Assembly: GCF_002160525.1 (NCBI RefSeq)
Contig: NZ_NFKT01000014.1
Span: 1-64,000 of the forward strand
DNA length: 64,000 nt
Source of the DNA: Lachnoclostridium sp. An169
GTDB taxonomy: Bacteria; Bacillota; Clostridia; Lachnospirales; Lachnospiraceae
Direction of reading: 5' to 3'
Shown: one piece after another, positions 53,946-63,352 of the stretch
Layout of the letters: each line of letters opens with the position of its first letter
Position numbering within the stretch: position 1 is the first letter of the stretch
Notes under the pieces: generated by a model
What the model saw: the letters and a program-made list of their open reading frames with translations, nothing else
Told to the model about the DNA's origin: nothing
Databases searched by the model: none
Translations under genes and position numbers: made by a program

Positions 53946-55163
53946 TTACTCATATGCTTTTTCAGAAAATGCATCTGAAAGCATGAATTCTCTGAATTCC
54001 GCATATGTCGCATCCGGATTATATCTGGTCAGATACTTCTGGGCAACTTCATCTGTAATAATGGATTTTGACATATCCCCATTCAGAAGCGGGCTGTTGT
54101 TCTCAATATTACTCATAATCTCATCGCTTGAAATATGAACATATACTCCGTCAAGCACTTCCGACTGAGTATAGTCGCTGTACTGTTTTCCCTGAATTGC
54201 ATTGTCCAACATAGCCATACAGAAGAAAATTTCTTCATAGTTAGGCACATAGAGCTGCTGAACAATCCCGGTTCCCACATCAGCTACCAGATCGCTGGAG
54301 CCTTCCATACCAAAGGTAATCAGTTTTGTATCCGGGTTTGCTGTTCCACTTGCAATCGCACTGGAAAGCGGAGGATAGATGAACTGCTGTCCGGCACACA
54401 GACCGATAATAGCATCCAGATCCTGGTGGGCAGGCTCATTAAAGAATGTAGCATCCAACGGTTTGAACATCAGCACAGTAGCCTCATCGTCCACAACCTC
54501 AATCGGAGTCTCAGCGGTCTCATTGTACGCTGCAATTTCTTCGCGAATTGTCTGATCCGCTACCGCATACTGAGGATATGCAAATGCCGGTGACATACAA
54601 ACAGCAACTTTTTCATACCCGGCGTCAATAATAGTCTGAGCCAGCATTTTTCCAGTGTCTTCTCCATTCGCATAGCCTCCTGCAACCGTACCGAAGAAAT
54701 GATCATTATCTGCCACTGCCGCATTGGCTCCATCATCGCTATATACGGAAAGCATATCATTCCCCAGTCCAACCACATACAATTCCGGATATTCTGTCAT
54801 GATGTCTACCAGGCCGCCATCCTGCATAACGATCAGACCGACCACATCGCTTGTCATGGCATTTTTAACCGCATTCAGGTTCCCTGCCGGATCATTGGCA
54901 CTGTCACCATATACAACTTCATAAGTATATCCAAGTTCTTCCGTCCATTTGTCCATAAATGCAATGTTGTAATCATACATCGGACCGCTGCTCACATTTG
55001 ACATAAGCAGAATTTTACCTCCCACGGTATTCGTATCCTCTCCCGAACCGCCGCCTGATGATCCGCCATCTGCGGTGCTGCACCCTGTCAGTACGGATAA
55101 TGCCAGAACTCCTGCAAATACAGCTGCTGTTGCTTTCTTTGTAACATTTCTGAATTTTTTCAT
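53946..55163 (-). CDS. Sugar ABC transporter substrate-binding lipoprotein
   Basis: A 405-residue exported lipoprotein. The signal peptide ends at the lipobox LTGC with C28, followed by a Gly/Ser linker. The two-lobed periplasmic-binding fold follows (ILLMSNVSSGPMYDYNIAFMDKW, VGLIVMQDGG, ITFGMEGSS), of the RbsB type. The start at 55163 follows GGAGGAA. Ligand unknown, presumably a glycoside attacked by the GH3, GH43 and sulfatase encoded downstream. Confidence 0.92.
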   Translation of the reverse strand: MKKFRNVTKKATAAVFAGVLALSVLTGCSTADGGSSGGGSGEDTNTVGGKILLMSNVSSGPMYDYNIAFMDKWTEELGYTYEVVYGDSANDPAGNLNAVKNAMTSDVVGLIVMQDGGLVDIMTEYPELYVVGLGNDMLSVYSDDGANAAVADNDHFFGTVAGGYANGEDTGKMLAQTIIDAGYEKVAVCMSPAFAYPQYAVADQTIREEIAAYNETAETPIEVVDDEATVLMFKPLDATFFNEPAHQDLDAIIGLCAGQQFIYPPLSSAIASGTANPDTKLITFGMEGSSDLVADVGTGIVQQLYVPNYEEIFFCMAMLDNAIQGKQYSDYTQSEVLDGVYVHISSDEIMSNIENNSPLLNGDMSKSIITDEVAQKYLTRYNPDATYAEFREFMLSDAFSEKAYE

Positions 55164-55203
55164 GTTTTTTTCCTCCACTTTTTTCATTTATCTTAACTTG
55201 CTT

Positions 55204-56190
55204 CTATTTCGGCAATGTGCCTTCTTTTTTTCTGCTGGTCATCAGCACTACAATCAGGAAAATTACCGCTTTGACAATAAATGTCATTCTCGTCGGCAGT
55301 CCGATCATCGGCAGTCCCACATCCAGGATCGAAAAGGTAAATGCGCCAACCACTGCCGCAGAGACCCTTGATCTCATACCTCCTGAAATCGGCATACCAC
55401 CCAGGATCAGGGCAACCATGATATTCATTTCAAATCCTGTTCCCGTGGAATCCGACGCAGAACCGGTATAGCCCATCTGGAAAACCGCTGCAACGACAAA
55501 ACAGATTCCCGCTATGATGTAGCACAGGACACGGAACTTGAGCAGACTGACTCCGCTCTGTCCCGCAGCCACCTTGTTCGCCCCCAGCATCCTGGCGTAT
55601 TTTCCCACCCGGGTATAGTTAAACAGAAATGCCGTCACCGCCACTTCAATTGCCAGAACTACGAACATGAGCACCGGAGATTTAAACACGCTGTAATCGA
55701 TTGTCCGCAGCGTAATGCTTCTGGTTCCCAACGTGGAGAACACAACCGTAATGATTCCGGAAAGCACCTGCATCACTACTACCGAAGGAATGATGGGGAT
55801 AATGTTCAGGAGCGGTCCGGATGCGCCGTTTACCACCGCAATCACCACGGACAGGACCAGACAGATCAGAATTCCCGGGATCAGACTTCCGGTCAGGTTT
55901 CCTACGAATACCATAATTGTGGCATACAGACCGATCTGTTTTCCGATACTGATGTCCAGATTTCCCAGTGAATAGATAAACACTGCTCCAACAGACATTA
56001 GCGCTGTAACAATCACATCCGACATCAGAGTGGCAAGCTTCGCGGGCGACCAGATACTTTCACCCCGCAGCGGCGTGACAATGGAAAACAGAATAATACA
56101 GAATATCAGTCCACCGTAGGAAGCGGCAGCAGCTCCGTTTTTCCGCCACCACTCTTTCAATGGGACAGATTTTTTCTTTGTCTCTTCCAT
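55204..56190 (-). CDS. Sugar ABC transporter permease (RbsC-like), first subunit
   Basis: A 328-residue membrane protein with about nine helices. GNLDISIGKQIGLYATIMVFVGN and LGGMPISGGMRSR are the conserved RbsC-type pieces. It lies 15 bases after the ATPase gene and before the binding-protein gene. It should pair with the second permease at 52887. Confidence 0.92.
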   Translation of the reverse strand: MEETKKKSVPLKEWWRKNGAAAASYGGLIFCIILFSIVTPLRGESIWSPAKLATLMSDVIVTALMSVGAVFIYSLGNLDISIGKQIGLYATIMVFVGNLTGSLIPGILICLVLSVVIAVVNGASGPLLNIIPIIPSVVVMQVLSGIITVVFSTLGTRSITLRTIDYSVFKSPVLMFVVLAIEVAVTAFLFNYTRVGKYARMLGANKVAAGQSGVSLLKFRVLCYIIAGICFVVAAVFQMGYTGSASDSTGTGFEMNIMVALILGGMPISGGMRSRVSAAVVGAFTFSILDVGLPMIGLPTRMTFIVKAVIFLIVVLMTSRKKEGTLPK

Positions 56191-56205
56191 ACTTTTTATC
56201 CTCCC

Positions 56206-57711
56206 TTAAATCATGTACTCTATGATATCTGTCTGTTTCAGGTCCGGGGAGCGCATGAATTCTTTCTTCACTTCAAAATCCTTCATGATCAGGATCCGGT
56301 CTGCCATTCCTATCAGCTCGGACAACTCCTCCGAAATCATCAGCACTGCCTTCCCCTGGCGCTTCATCTCTTCGATCAGCGCATACATGGACTGTTTAAC
56401 GCCAATGTCCACGCCTCGGGTCGGACAGTCCATAATGATCACATCCGAACCTTTTGCGGACCATTTTGCAAAGGATACTTTCTGCTTGTTTCCTCCCGAC
56501 AACGTATTCACCAGCTGTTTCCCGCTGTGGCACTTGATGCGCAAAGCTTTTATCTCCTGATCCGCCAGGGCATGTTCGTCCTTCGGAAATATCATCAGGC
56601 CCTTCTGCAGGGACGGAAGCGACGGAAGTACAATGTTCTCCTCGATAGACGCCTCAAGAATGAGCGCCTCCTGATCACGATTTTTTGAAATATAGCCGAT
56701 TCCGCTCTGAATCGCCTGCAGAGGATTCTTTATCTTCCGTCCGCCACAGATCACTTCTCCTTCATCCAGTTTCTCCAGACCGTAAGCTGCGCGGCCGATC
56801 TCATGCATTCCGCATCCTGACAGACCGCCGAATCCGACAATCTCGCCCTTATGTACCGTCAGGCTGAAGTCCCGGATACTGCCGAATGTAAGATGCTTCA
56901 GTTCCAGGGCAACCTCCTCCTGATGAGATGTATCGTAATCTTCCCGGTAATATTTGTCACCAATCTCTCTTCCTACCATCAGATACCGAATCCGCTGTAC
57001 TGCATCAGGCGCATCCATTTCTTCCCTGCTTAACTCACCCACAATACTGCCGTCCCTGAGAACGGTCAGCACGGAGCAGTGTTCCAGGATTTCGTCCATG
57101 TCATGGGATACAAAGACAATGGTTTTATTCTCCTTCTCTGCCATCCTGTGGATCAGTTTATAAAGAATCTGGCGCCCCTCCAGAGACAGTGCAGTGGTTG
57201 TCTCATCCACCACGAGAATCTGTGTCTCATCTGTCACACAGCGAACGATTTCTACCAGCTTCCGGTCTTCAAAATTATACAAATTAATCGGATCGCCGGC
57301 ATGGATATGTTCAATGCCGAATTTTTTCAGCAGAACATCCGCTGCTTCGCACATCTTTTTCATGTTTACAATCCCGAAGCGGGAAAACTCAGACTCTCTT
57401 CCGGCGAAAATATTCTGGGCCACTGTTACTCCCGGGATCGTATTCGCCTCCTGGAGAATCATGGAAATCCCGGCTTTCTGCGCCTCGATCATCGTCTCCG
57501 GATTCCACGGTGTTCCCCGGTAAATCATCTCGCCGCTGTCCGCCTTCTGTTTTCCGCTGGCAATAGACATTATGGTGGACTTTCCGGAGCCGTTCTCACC
57601 GATCAGCCCGCGAATCTCACCCTTTTTCAGGGTAATGCTCACATCCCCCAGCGCAACCGTGGGACCGAATGTCTTATGCATATGTTTTACTTCAAATACT
57701 ACTTCATTCAT
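56206..57711 (-). CDS. Sugar ABC transporter ATPase (RbsA/MglA-like, two nucleotide-binding domains)
   Basis: A 501-residue fused ATPase. Domain 1 has Walker A GENGSGKST at 38-46 and Walker B ILVVDET near 165-171, but where the signature LSxGQ is expected it reads YNFEDRK (145-151). Domain 2 has a degenerate Walker A (GLSGCGMHE), as usual, a good signature LSGGNKQK, and Walker B IIMDCPTRG with cysteine in place of the catalytic glutamate. Thus one composite site pairs a normal Walker A/B with a good signature and the other is dead. The start at 57711 follows GGAGGG. First gene of the transporter operon. Confidence 0.93.
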   Translation of the reverse strand: MNEVVFEVKHMHKTFGPTVALGDVSITLKKGEIRGLIGENGSGKSTIMSIASGKQKADSGEMIYRGTPWNPETMIEAQKAGISMILQEANTIPGVTVAQNIFAGRESEFSRFGIVNMKKMCEAADVLLKKFGIEHIHAGDPINLYNFEDRKLVEIVRCVTDETQILVVDETTTALSLEGRQILYKLIHRMAEKENKTIVFVSHDMDEILEHCSVLTVLRDGSIVGELSREEMDAPDAVQRIRYLMVGREIGDKYYREDYDTSHQEEVALELKHLTFGSIRDFSLTVHKGEIVGFGGLSGCGMHEIGRAAYGLEKLDEGEVICGGRKIKNPLQAIQSGIGYISKNRDQEALILEASIEENIVLPSLPSLQKGLMIFPKDEHALADQEIKALRIKCHSGKQLVNTLSGGNKQKVSFAKWSAKGSDVIIMDCPTRGVDIGVKQSMYALIEEMKRQGKAVLMISEELSELIGMADRILIMKDFEVKKEFMRSPDLKQTDIIEYMI

Positions 57712-57796
57712 AATTTCCCTCCATACGTGGCTACTGTTGTTTTCTCCTTTCATCAGATTTTTGATCTGTTGTTATTCTAGCACGTATTTTTCTATT

Positions 57797-57820
57797 TTGT
57801 TATAACAATAATGGTTATAA
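57797..57820. promoter_or_regulatory. Operator candidate between transporter operon and araC-like gene
   Basis: TTGTTATAACAA at 57797-57808 is a perfect palindrome. A second GTTATAA at 57814-57820 lies 15 bases from the first (57799-57805). Directly repeated half-sites at about one and a half helix turns are typical of AraC-type binding. A TAGAAT -10-like box for the transporter operon lies near 57774. Confidence 0.5.
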
Positions 57821-57876
57821 TTAGAAAAATTTTGTACCATTTTTCATATTTATAGCTGTTTTTATCATATTTTGTA

Positions 57877-57904
57877 TTGACCTATGCGGAAATTATGTTA
57901 AGAT
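57877..57904 (+). promoter_or_regulatory. Promoter of the two araC-like genes
   Basis: TTGACC (57877-57882), 16 bp, TAAGAT (57899-57904), about 50 bases before the first start. Confidence 0.55.
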
Positions 57905-57954
57905 ACTGTCAAACCATTTTTTACTATTTTGGGGAAAAGAAGAGGTACATCGCC

Positions 57955-59184
57955 ATGAACCACACAACAGTCTATTTTATAAAACGTCTCCTTCAGGATG
58001 CACTTTCATTGAATTTTAATTATCTGATTCCGCCTTTTGAAGATCTTTCTGCCGTTGATATCGGACTGCGGCGGGGCCTGAAATCTTCGGAAGAGCTGTA
58101 CCGGAATTTCCGGGATATCCTGTCCGGAGCAGAACACAATATTTTTTATCTGTACAGCGACCGATATGATATCAATTATATTTTCTGCCTTCCCTATCCG
58201 GACCGGAAAGACCTGATCGTCGTCGGCCCTTTTCTCCGGAGTACAATCGATCAAAGCTTTATTAATTTTCTGATCGAACAGCATCACCTGAACCACACAG
58301 AAATCGAAAGCATCCGCGGTCTGCTTTACCATTTCCCGGTGATCGATGATAATTTCCGGCTGTTTTCCATTATGTCAGATATTATTAATTATATCAGTCC
58401 GGGACATGACTTTAACACCAGGACAGTAGATAATTCTCCGGAAAACGACATGAACACACCTTATGTTCCCGCAGACGACTATACACTGAACATGTCTTCC
58501 ACAGAAGAGCGTTACGCCCTGGAAGAGCCTCTGCTCCAGGCAATTGCACAGGGGAAAACTGCAGAGGCACTGGCGATCACCCGCCATTTTATGAGTATCG
58601 TATATGCTCCCAGAATTAACGATTCCATAGCGGACAAAAAAGCATCTTTGTATTCTACCAACACCATGCTCAGACTGGGGGCAAAGAGAAGCGGAATTCA
58701 TCCCATTTTTCTCCACGAGCTGTCCAGCAAATATGTAAAGCAGATCAGTATGTGCGGCTCTCTCCCCCAACTTGACCGGCTGCACGAAAAAATGGTACGC
58801 GGATACTGTCTTCTGGTACAGAATAAGGCCCGCAGCCAGTATTCCAGACTGGTCAGAGATACTATGAATTATATCGACCTGAATCTGAGCCATCCGCTCA
58901 CGCTCCGAATTCTGGCAGAAAACAGCCATGTCAGCCCCTCTTATCTGTCCAAATCATTTAAGCGTGAGACCGGAACCACTATTACCGATCATATCGCCTC
59001 ATGCCGGATCCACAGTTCACTGCACCTTCTGAATACAACGAACCTGCCGATCCAGGAAATTGCCTTCTATGTGGGAATAGAAGACTACAATTACTATACA
59101 AAAATATTCAAAAAGGTTATCGGATGTCCTCCCAGTGAATATCGGAAAAATCTGAAGAATAAAAAACAGAATGAGCAGGTGTAA
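57955..59184 (+). CDS. AraC-family transcriptional regulator
   Basis: A 409-residue regulator. The N-terminal 280 residues are a sensor region similar in layout to the protein at 2622-3863; two helix-turn-helix motifs are at the end (LRILAENSHVSPSYLSKSFK and IQEIAFYVGIEDYNYYTKIFKK). The start at 57955 follows AGAGG; the frame is open from 57877, where it would overlap the promoter. Divergent from the sugar transporter operon, which it probably activates. Confidence 0.9.
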   Translation: MNHTTVYFIKRLLQDALSLNFNYLIPPFEDLSAVDIGLRRGLKSSEELYRNFRDILSGAEHNIFYLYSDRYDINYIFCLPYPDRKDLIVVGPFLRSTIDQSFINFLIEQHHLNHTEIESIRGLLYHFPVIDDNFRLFSIMSDIINYISPGHDFNTRTVDNSPENDMNTPYVPADDYTLNMSSTEERYALEEPLLQAIAQGKTAEALAITRHFMSIVYAPRINDSIADKKASLYSTNTMLRLGAKRSGIHPIFLHELSSKYVKQISMCGSLPQLDRLHEKMVRGYCLLVQNKARSQYSRLVRDTMNYIDLNLSHPLTLRILAENSHVSPSYLSKSFKRETGTTITDHIASCRIHSSLHLLNTTNLPIQEIAFYVGIEDYNYYTKIFKKVIGCPPSEYRKNLKNKKQNEQV

Positions 59185-59187
59185 TGA

Positions 59188-60225
59188 ATGGATATTAAAG
59201 ACAGCTTGCGCAGCAGCATCTACAGTAAAACCCGGAACCTTGTTTCCTTCGGAAGCTATGAAGAACATGTCGCTTCCATGATTAAATCCGGCGTATTCTC
59301 CGCCGGCAGACATCAGCGGAGTATGCAGGACCGCTTTTCCCTGACCGGCTGGCATACCGGACCTTCCAGCAATATCCAGGAGGTATTCCTGTCTTATCTG
59401 TCCACAGAGGACTTCTATGCATGGAATACACCTTATATAAGCGGAATGTGTACTCCGGAGCACGCCCATTCCTGCCTGGAACTGTTCTATGTGGCAGATG
59501 GTTCCCTGAAGGTCCATGCTGCCGGGAGGGATCTTTCTCTTGCCCGTGGAGAACTCCTCCTGATCCGTCCCGGCGTTATGCACGCAGAATATCTGTACCC
59601 GGAAGAAAGCACCGTCTTTACCCTGGGGATCGACAAAAGTCTGTTTTTCGATTTTCGGTCTCGAAAAGGGACCGGACGGGACTTCCTTCTGTCCGGCGGC
59701 GTCCAGGGAAACGCAGAGCAGATCCTTTGTGCAGTATTTACCCCTAAGTCAAATTCCGGCGCCCTTTTTCATATTCTCTGTAGCATCTTTTACGAGATGA
59801 AGAACCGTCTTCCCGGGGGAAAACATCTGATCGCAGGTTCCGTTGAACGGATTCTTTACCTTATGGGTGAATGCTGCCATATGTGCGCCATATCAGAAGA
59901 TCCGGAAGATTCCCGCAGCGGTCTGTTCCTGGAGATACAGGATTATATCCGCTGCCATTACGCCGATACTTCCGCAGCAGAAATCAGCCGGATCTTCTAC
60001 TATAATTCAGATTATCTGAACCGGATCTTCCGAAAAGCAAACGGGGTATCCCTTTCCGTGTTCATTCAGAACGTCCGGCTGGAAGAAGCCTTTCGGCTGC
60101 TCTCCGGAACAGAACTGCCGGTCAGCGAGATCATCAGGCGGACCGGATATCACAATCAGGGATTCTTTTACCGAAAATTCCGCGAAAAATACGGCTGTCT
60201 GCCGGGGGATATAAGAAGACAATGA
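59188..60225 (+). CDS. AraC-family regulator with N-terminal cupin domain
   Basis: A 345-residue regulator. An AraC-type cupin sensor occupies about residues 80-170 (HAHSCLELFYVADGSLKVHAAGRDL, LLLIRPGVMHAEYL, with metal-type histidines), and two helix-turn-helix motifs lie at the C-terminus (AAEISRIFYYNSDYLNRIFRK, VSEIIRRTGYHNQGFFYRKFR). It starts 3 bases after the previous gene, so the two AraC proteins are co-expressed and may sense different parts of the same glycan. Confidence 0.92.
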   Translation: MDIKDSLRSSIYSKTRNLVSFGSYEEHVASMIKSGVFSAGRHQRSMQDRFSLTGWHTGPSSNIQEVFLSYLSTEDFYAWNTPYISGMCTPEHAHSCLELFYVADGSLKVHAAGRDLSLARGELLLIRPGVMHAEYLYPEESTVFTLGIDKSLFFDFRSRKGTGRDFLLSGGVQGNAEQILCAVFTPKSNSGALFHILCSIFYEMKNRLPGGKHLIAGSVERILYLMGECCHMCAISEDPEDSRSGLFLEIQDYIRCHYADTSAAEISRIFYYNSDYLNRIFRKANGVSLSVFIQNVRLEEAFRLLSGTELPVSEIIRRTGYHNQGFFYRKFREKYGCLPGDIRRQ

Positions 60226-60246
60226 CCGCTTTTCAGAACAGCTTTT

Positions 60247-61794
60247 TCAAACTCTTCTGAGGCGGACCGCCATATATTCCCGTCCCGGCAGTTCCACTTT
60301 CGTATAACCGCTGTGTATTCCCATATCGGTTACTGTCATATTCCAGGTATCGATCACTTCGACCTGGTATTTCTGATCCGACGGGAGTTCAAATTCCCTC
60401 TCTGAAGGTCTTCCGAAGCCGTAATAATGGATTTCATAGTCTGCGTATTCCACCGGTTCGAAGAACGAACGGGGCTTTACTGTCGTCTGGTACGGAACGC
60501 CAACCACCTCGTCAAAAGCCCGGTTCACACATTTCAGGAATTTTCCGGGCGTCTGTTCCATGATTTTCCTGAGGAAACGGATCCTCGGCTCACTGGTTCC
60601 CCGAAGCACACCGCCGTGGCTCCACCAGATCTTGTTTCCCATGTATGTCTCACCATGTCCGGCATATCCGCCGCGGACAAAAGCTTCCCAGAATCTTCTG
60701 ACCAGTTCTTCCCCGGAGATATTGCCCCAGCCCTGGCTGACGTTTCCTTCATAACAGATCTCGTCCCAGACAACCGGCTTGTCATATTCCTCCATATACC
60801 GGTCTGTCAGTTCCACATGCTTATAATAGTCTATCCGCTGCATACTGCAGTGTGTAATCCATTCTTTTCTGTAATCATAAAACTTCATACAGTTGTGTAT
60901 GGAGATCATGTGCCCGTAGGGATCGGCCTGTCTTATCGTCTGCGCCAGATCTTCCCACTCCTGCTCCGTTTTTGTCATCAGATCATATTCGTTTGCCATC
61001 GACCACCACACATTACGGTATGCACCATACCTTGCGGCGACATAGTTGAGATACAGCCGGTCACACTCCGAGGTCATATTTGCAAATCCCCATTTATCAT
61101 AGGGATGCATCAGGATCAGATCCGCCTCGATCCCCATGTCGCGCAGTTGTTCAATCCTCCGGTCGAATTTTCGGAACATTTCCGTATTAAAACGGCAACA
61201 GTCAAAATCCGTAATATCTTTCACTTCAGTCTGTGTATGGAACGGCATGATCTTTGATTTCTTCAGCCTTTCTTCATCAATTCCCGCCCTGCTGCCGCGA
61301 AGATACGGATACATCTCCGGTTCTTCTTCGTTAAACCGGTAAAACTTCGGAAAAATACAGAAGCGGATCTTATTAAACCAGCTCGATCCCAGGGTGCGAA
61401 GAGTCTGTTCCTGCAGTTCCCGGTTCTGATGAACCCAGGCATAGCAGGTCGTCCCCACTGAATAATACGGCGTCCCGTCCGAATATTCCAGATAGTGCCG
61501 GTCCAAAACCCGAACCATACCGTGGTTGTTCCGACTGACAGGCTCTGTAACCTCTATACTCCCCTCGCTGACTCCGGCTCCGAAAGTACCATCCACACGG
61601 TAATGATAGACTCCTGTTCTCACCGGCATAAACCGCACCTTATAGATTCCCTCTCCATCATAAAACCCTGATACACGGACAATCTCTCCCTCTCTGGTAA
61701 AATCAGCGTGTATCTCATAATCTGTAAACGGATTTCCATCCTGCTTTCCGCTGAACGTAAGTTCAATCATCCCCCACTGTTCTGTTCTTTCCAT
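60247..61794 (-). CDS. DUF5060/DUF5605-type glycoside hydrolase
   Basis: A 515-residue cytoplasmic protein. An N-terminal immunoglobulin-like DUF5060 domain of about 85 residues (WGMIELTFSG, YKVRFMPVRTGVYHYRV) is followed by a TIM barrel: Y113-containing YSVGTTCYAW, catalytic acid in WWSMANEYD and nucleophile in PVVWDEICYEGN; a C-terminal DUF5605-like beta domain ends it. Relatives cleave pectin- or mucin-type side chains. It converges with the araC genes, 21 bases apart, and belongs by position to the same glycan locus. Confidence 0.88.
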   Translation of the reverse strand: MERTEQWGMIELTFSGKQDGNPFTDYEIHADFTREGEIVRVSGFYDGEGIYKVRFMPVRTGVYHYRVDGTFGAGVSEGSIEVTEPVSRNNHGMVRVLDRHYLEYSDGTPYYSVGTTCYAWVHQNRELQEQTLRTLGSSWFNKIRFCIFPKFYRFNEEEPEMYPYLRGSRAGIDEERLKKSKIMPFHTQTEVKDITDFDCCRFNTEMFRKFDRRIEQLRDMGIEADLILMHPYDKWGFANMTSECDRLYLNYVAARYGAYRNVWWSMANEYDLMTKTEQEWEDLAQTIRQADPYGHMISIHNCMKFYDYRKEWITHCSMQRIDYYKHVELTDRYMEEYDKPVVWDEICYEGNVSQGWGNISGEELVRRFWEAFVRGGYAGHGETYMGNKIWWSHGGVLRGTSEPRIRFLRKIMEQTPGKFLKCVNRAFDEVVGVPYQTTVKPRSFFEPVEYADYEIHYYGFGRPSEREFELPSDQKYQVEVIDTWNMTVTDMGIHSGYTKVELPGREYMAVRLRRV

Positions 61795-62148
61795 TGTCTT
61801 ATATCACCTCTCCTGTTTTTGACCTGAAAATTTCACATATTTTACGTCTTCATCTTATCCGTTTACATCACTAATTACAATGCCGGTTTCCTTCCTGTAT
61901 ACTCCATCCTGATTTACCAAATCCGACTTTTGTTCATCCCGTACTTTCCATGCAGATTACCATTCCAGACAGATCGCTGTTATCCGGGTTGACTGTTTCC
62001 GGAACTATCTGCGCCGTGCAAAAAAAAGACGGCAGCATGCCGTCTGTCTGATATTTTATATTACAGGACATAATCCATACCATCCCGCGGTGACCTGCGG
62101 ACAGGCTTCGCTTTACCCGTCTGCAGGCCACGTGGGAAAAACATTTTC
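61795..62148. other. 354-base intergenic region
   Basis: It holds the telA terminator at 62020-62045, a second hairpin without T-run (arms 62094-62105 and 62116-62127), a small GGAAAA/TTTTCC hairpin next to the telA stop, and presumably the promoter of the DUF5060-type gene, which I cannot place. No gene seen. Confidence 0.5.
62020..62045 (-). terminator. Terminator of the telA operon
   Basis: AGACGGCA and TGCCGTCT pair over 8 bases with a 3-base loop and are followed on the minus strand by eight T (62027-62020). Confidence 0.93.
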
Positions 62149-63282
62149 CTACCCCTGAATCTCCAGCAGCTTATTCTTGAGCTCCACTTCCATATTCCGA
62201 AGCTCTGCTTCCGCCTCCTGGCGTCTCTGCCTGCCTTCCTTCTGGATATTGAGCACTTCATCCAGGGTGGAGATCAGCGATTCGTTGGTTGCCTTGAGTG
62301 TCTCCATATCGACGATGCCGCGCTCGGACTCTTTCGCTGTGTCGATGGTTGCCATCTTAAGCTTCTCCGCGTTTTTGCGCAGCAGCTCATTTGTCATATC
62401 CGTCACCTGGCGCTGTGCCTCCGCCGCCTGCGCGGAGTGCTCCACTCCCAGGGCGAGCACCATCTGGCTCTTCCAGAGAGGAATCGTGTTCACTACCGTT
62501 GACTGAATCTTCTCCACCATCAGCGTATCGTTGTTCTGCACAAGACGGATCTGAGGCGCCGTCTGAATGGAGATCATCCTTGTCAGCTCCAGGTCATGGA
62601 TCTTCTTCTCAAACCGGTTGCACATGGAGTCCAGATCCTTCGCCGCCTGGGCATCCTCCGGAAGACCGGACTGCTGTGCTTTCTGCATCAGCTGTGCCAG
62701 CTCTGTGCTGCGCACTTCCTGGAGCTTCTTCTTTCCTGCCAGAATGTACATGGACAGTTCCTTGAAATATGTGAGGTTCAGCTCATACATCTTGTCCAGA
62801 AGAGCCACATCTTTCAAGAGCTGCACCTGGTGGGATTCCAGCACTTTGACGATCTCATTGATATTCGTCTCCGCCTTGGCATATTTTGCCTTCATATTCT
62901 CGATCTTGTTGGAAGCCTTTTTGAAAATTCCAAAGAATCCCTTTTCCTCTTCCTCGTCAAAATTTTTCAGTTCCTTTACCACGCCGGTGAGAAGCTCGCC
63001 TACTTCGCCCAGATCTTTTGACTTTACATTTTCCAGGGCAGACTCGGAGAAATCCGCCATCTTTTTCTGGGTTCCCGCCCCGTACTGAAGTACAAGCTGG
63101 GAATTGGTCAGGTCGATCTGTTTCGCAAATGCATCGACAGTCCTGCGTTCTTCATCCGTCAGAATACTGTCATCCAGTGCAGGCTCTTCCTGCTTTACCG
63201 GAACTTTTTTCTCCTCCTGCGCCTGAAACGGGTCCAGTGTCAGGGTCGGTGCCGTGCTTACATCCTGAAAATCATTGCTCAT
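62149..63282 (-). CDS. telA: Toxic anion resistance family protein (TelA)
   Basis: A 377-residue, mostly helical cytoplasmic protein of the TelA/KlaA family, with the typical core (FGIFKKASNKIENMKAKY, LLDKMYELNLTYFKELSMYILAGK, QTAPQIRLVQNNDTLMVEKIQSTVVNTIPLWKSQM). The family is linked to tellurite and cell-envelope stress resistance; the mechanism is not established. It follows the xpaC-like gene by 70 bases, a conserved pair. Confidence 0.95.
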   Translation of the reverse strand: MSNDFQDVSTAPTLTLDPFQAQEEKKVPVKQEEPALDDSILTDEERRTVDAFAKQIDLTNSQLVLQYGAGTQKKMADFSESALENVKSKDLGEVGELLTGVVKELKNFDEEEEKGFFGIFKKASNKIENMKAKYAKAETNINEIVKVLESHQVQLLKDVALLDKMYELNLTYFKELSMYILAGKKKLQEVRSTELAQLMQKAQQSGLPEDAQAAKDLDSMCNRFEKKIHDLELTRMISIQTAPQIRLVQNNDTLMVEKIQSTVVNTIPLWKSQMVLALGVEHSAQAAEAQRQVTDMTNELLRKNAEKLKMATIDTAKESERGIVDMETLKATNESLISTLDEVLNIQKEGRQRRQEAEAELRNMEVELKNKLLEIQG

Positions 63283-63352
63283 TGTTCTTCCTCCATATAA
63301 GTTATTTTATGTGATTTCTGTTTCTTCACCGCTTTATATCATTACCGCCGCC

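Noticed and set aside
62094-62127. Second hairpin downstream of telA considered as terminator
   Set aside because: No T-run on either side; the strong T-tailed hairpin at 62020-62045 serves this role.
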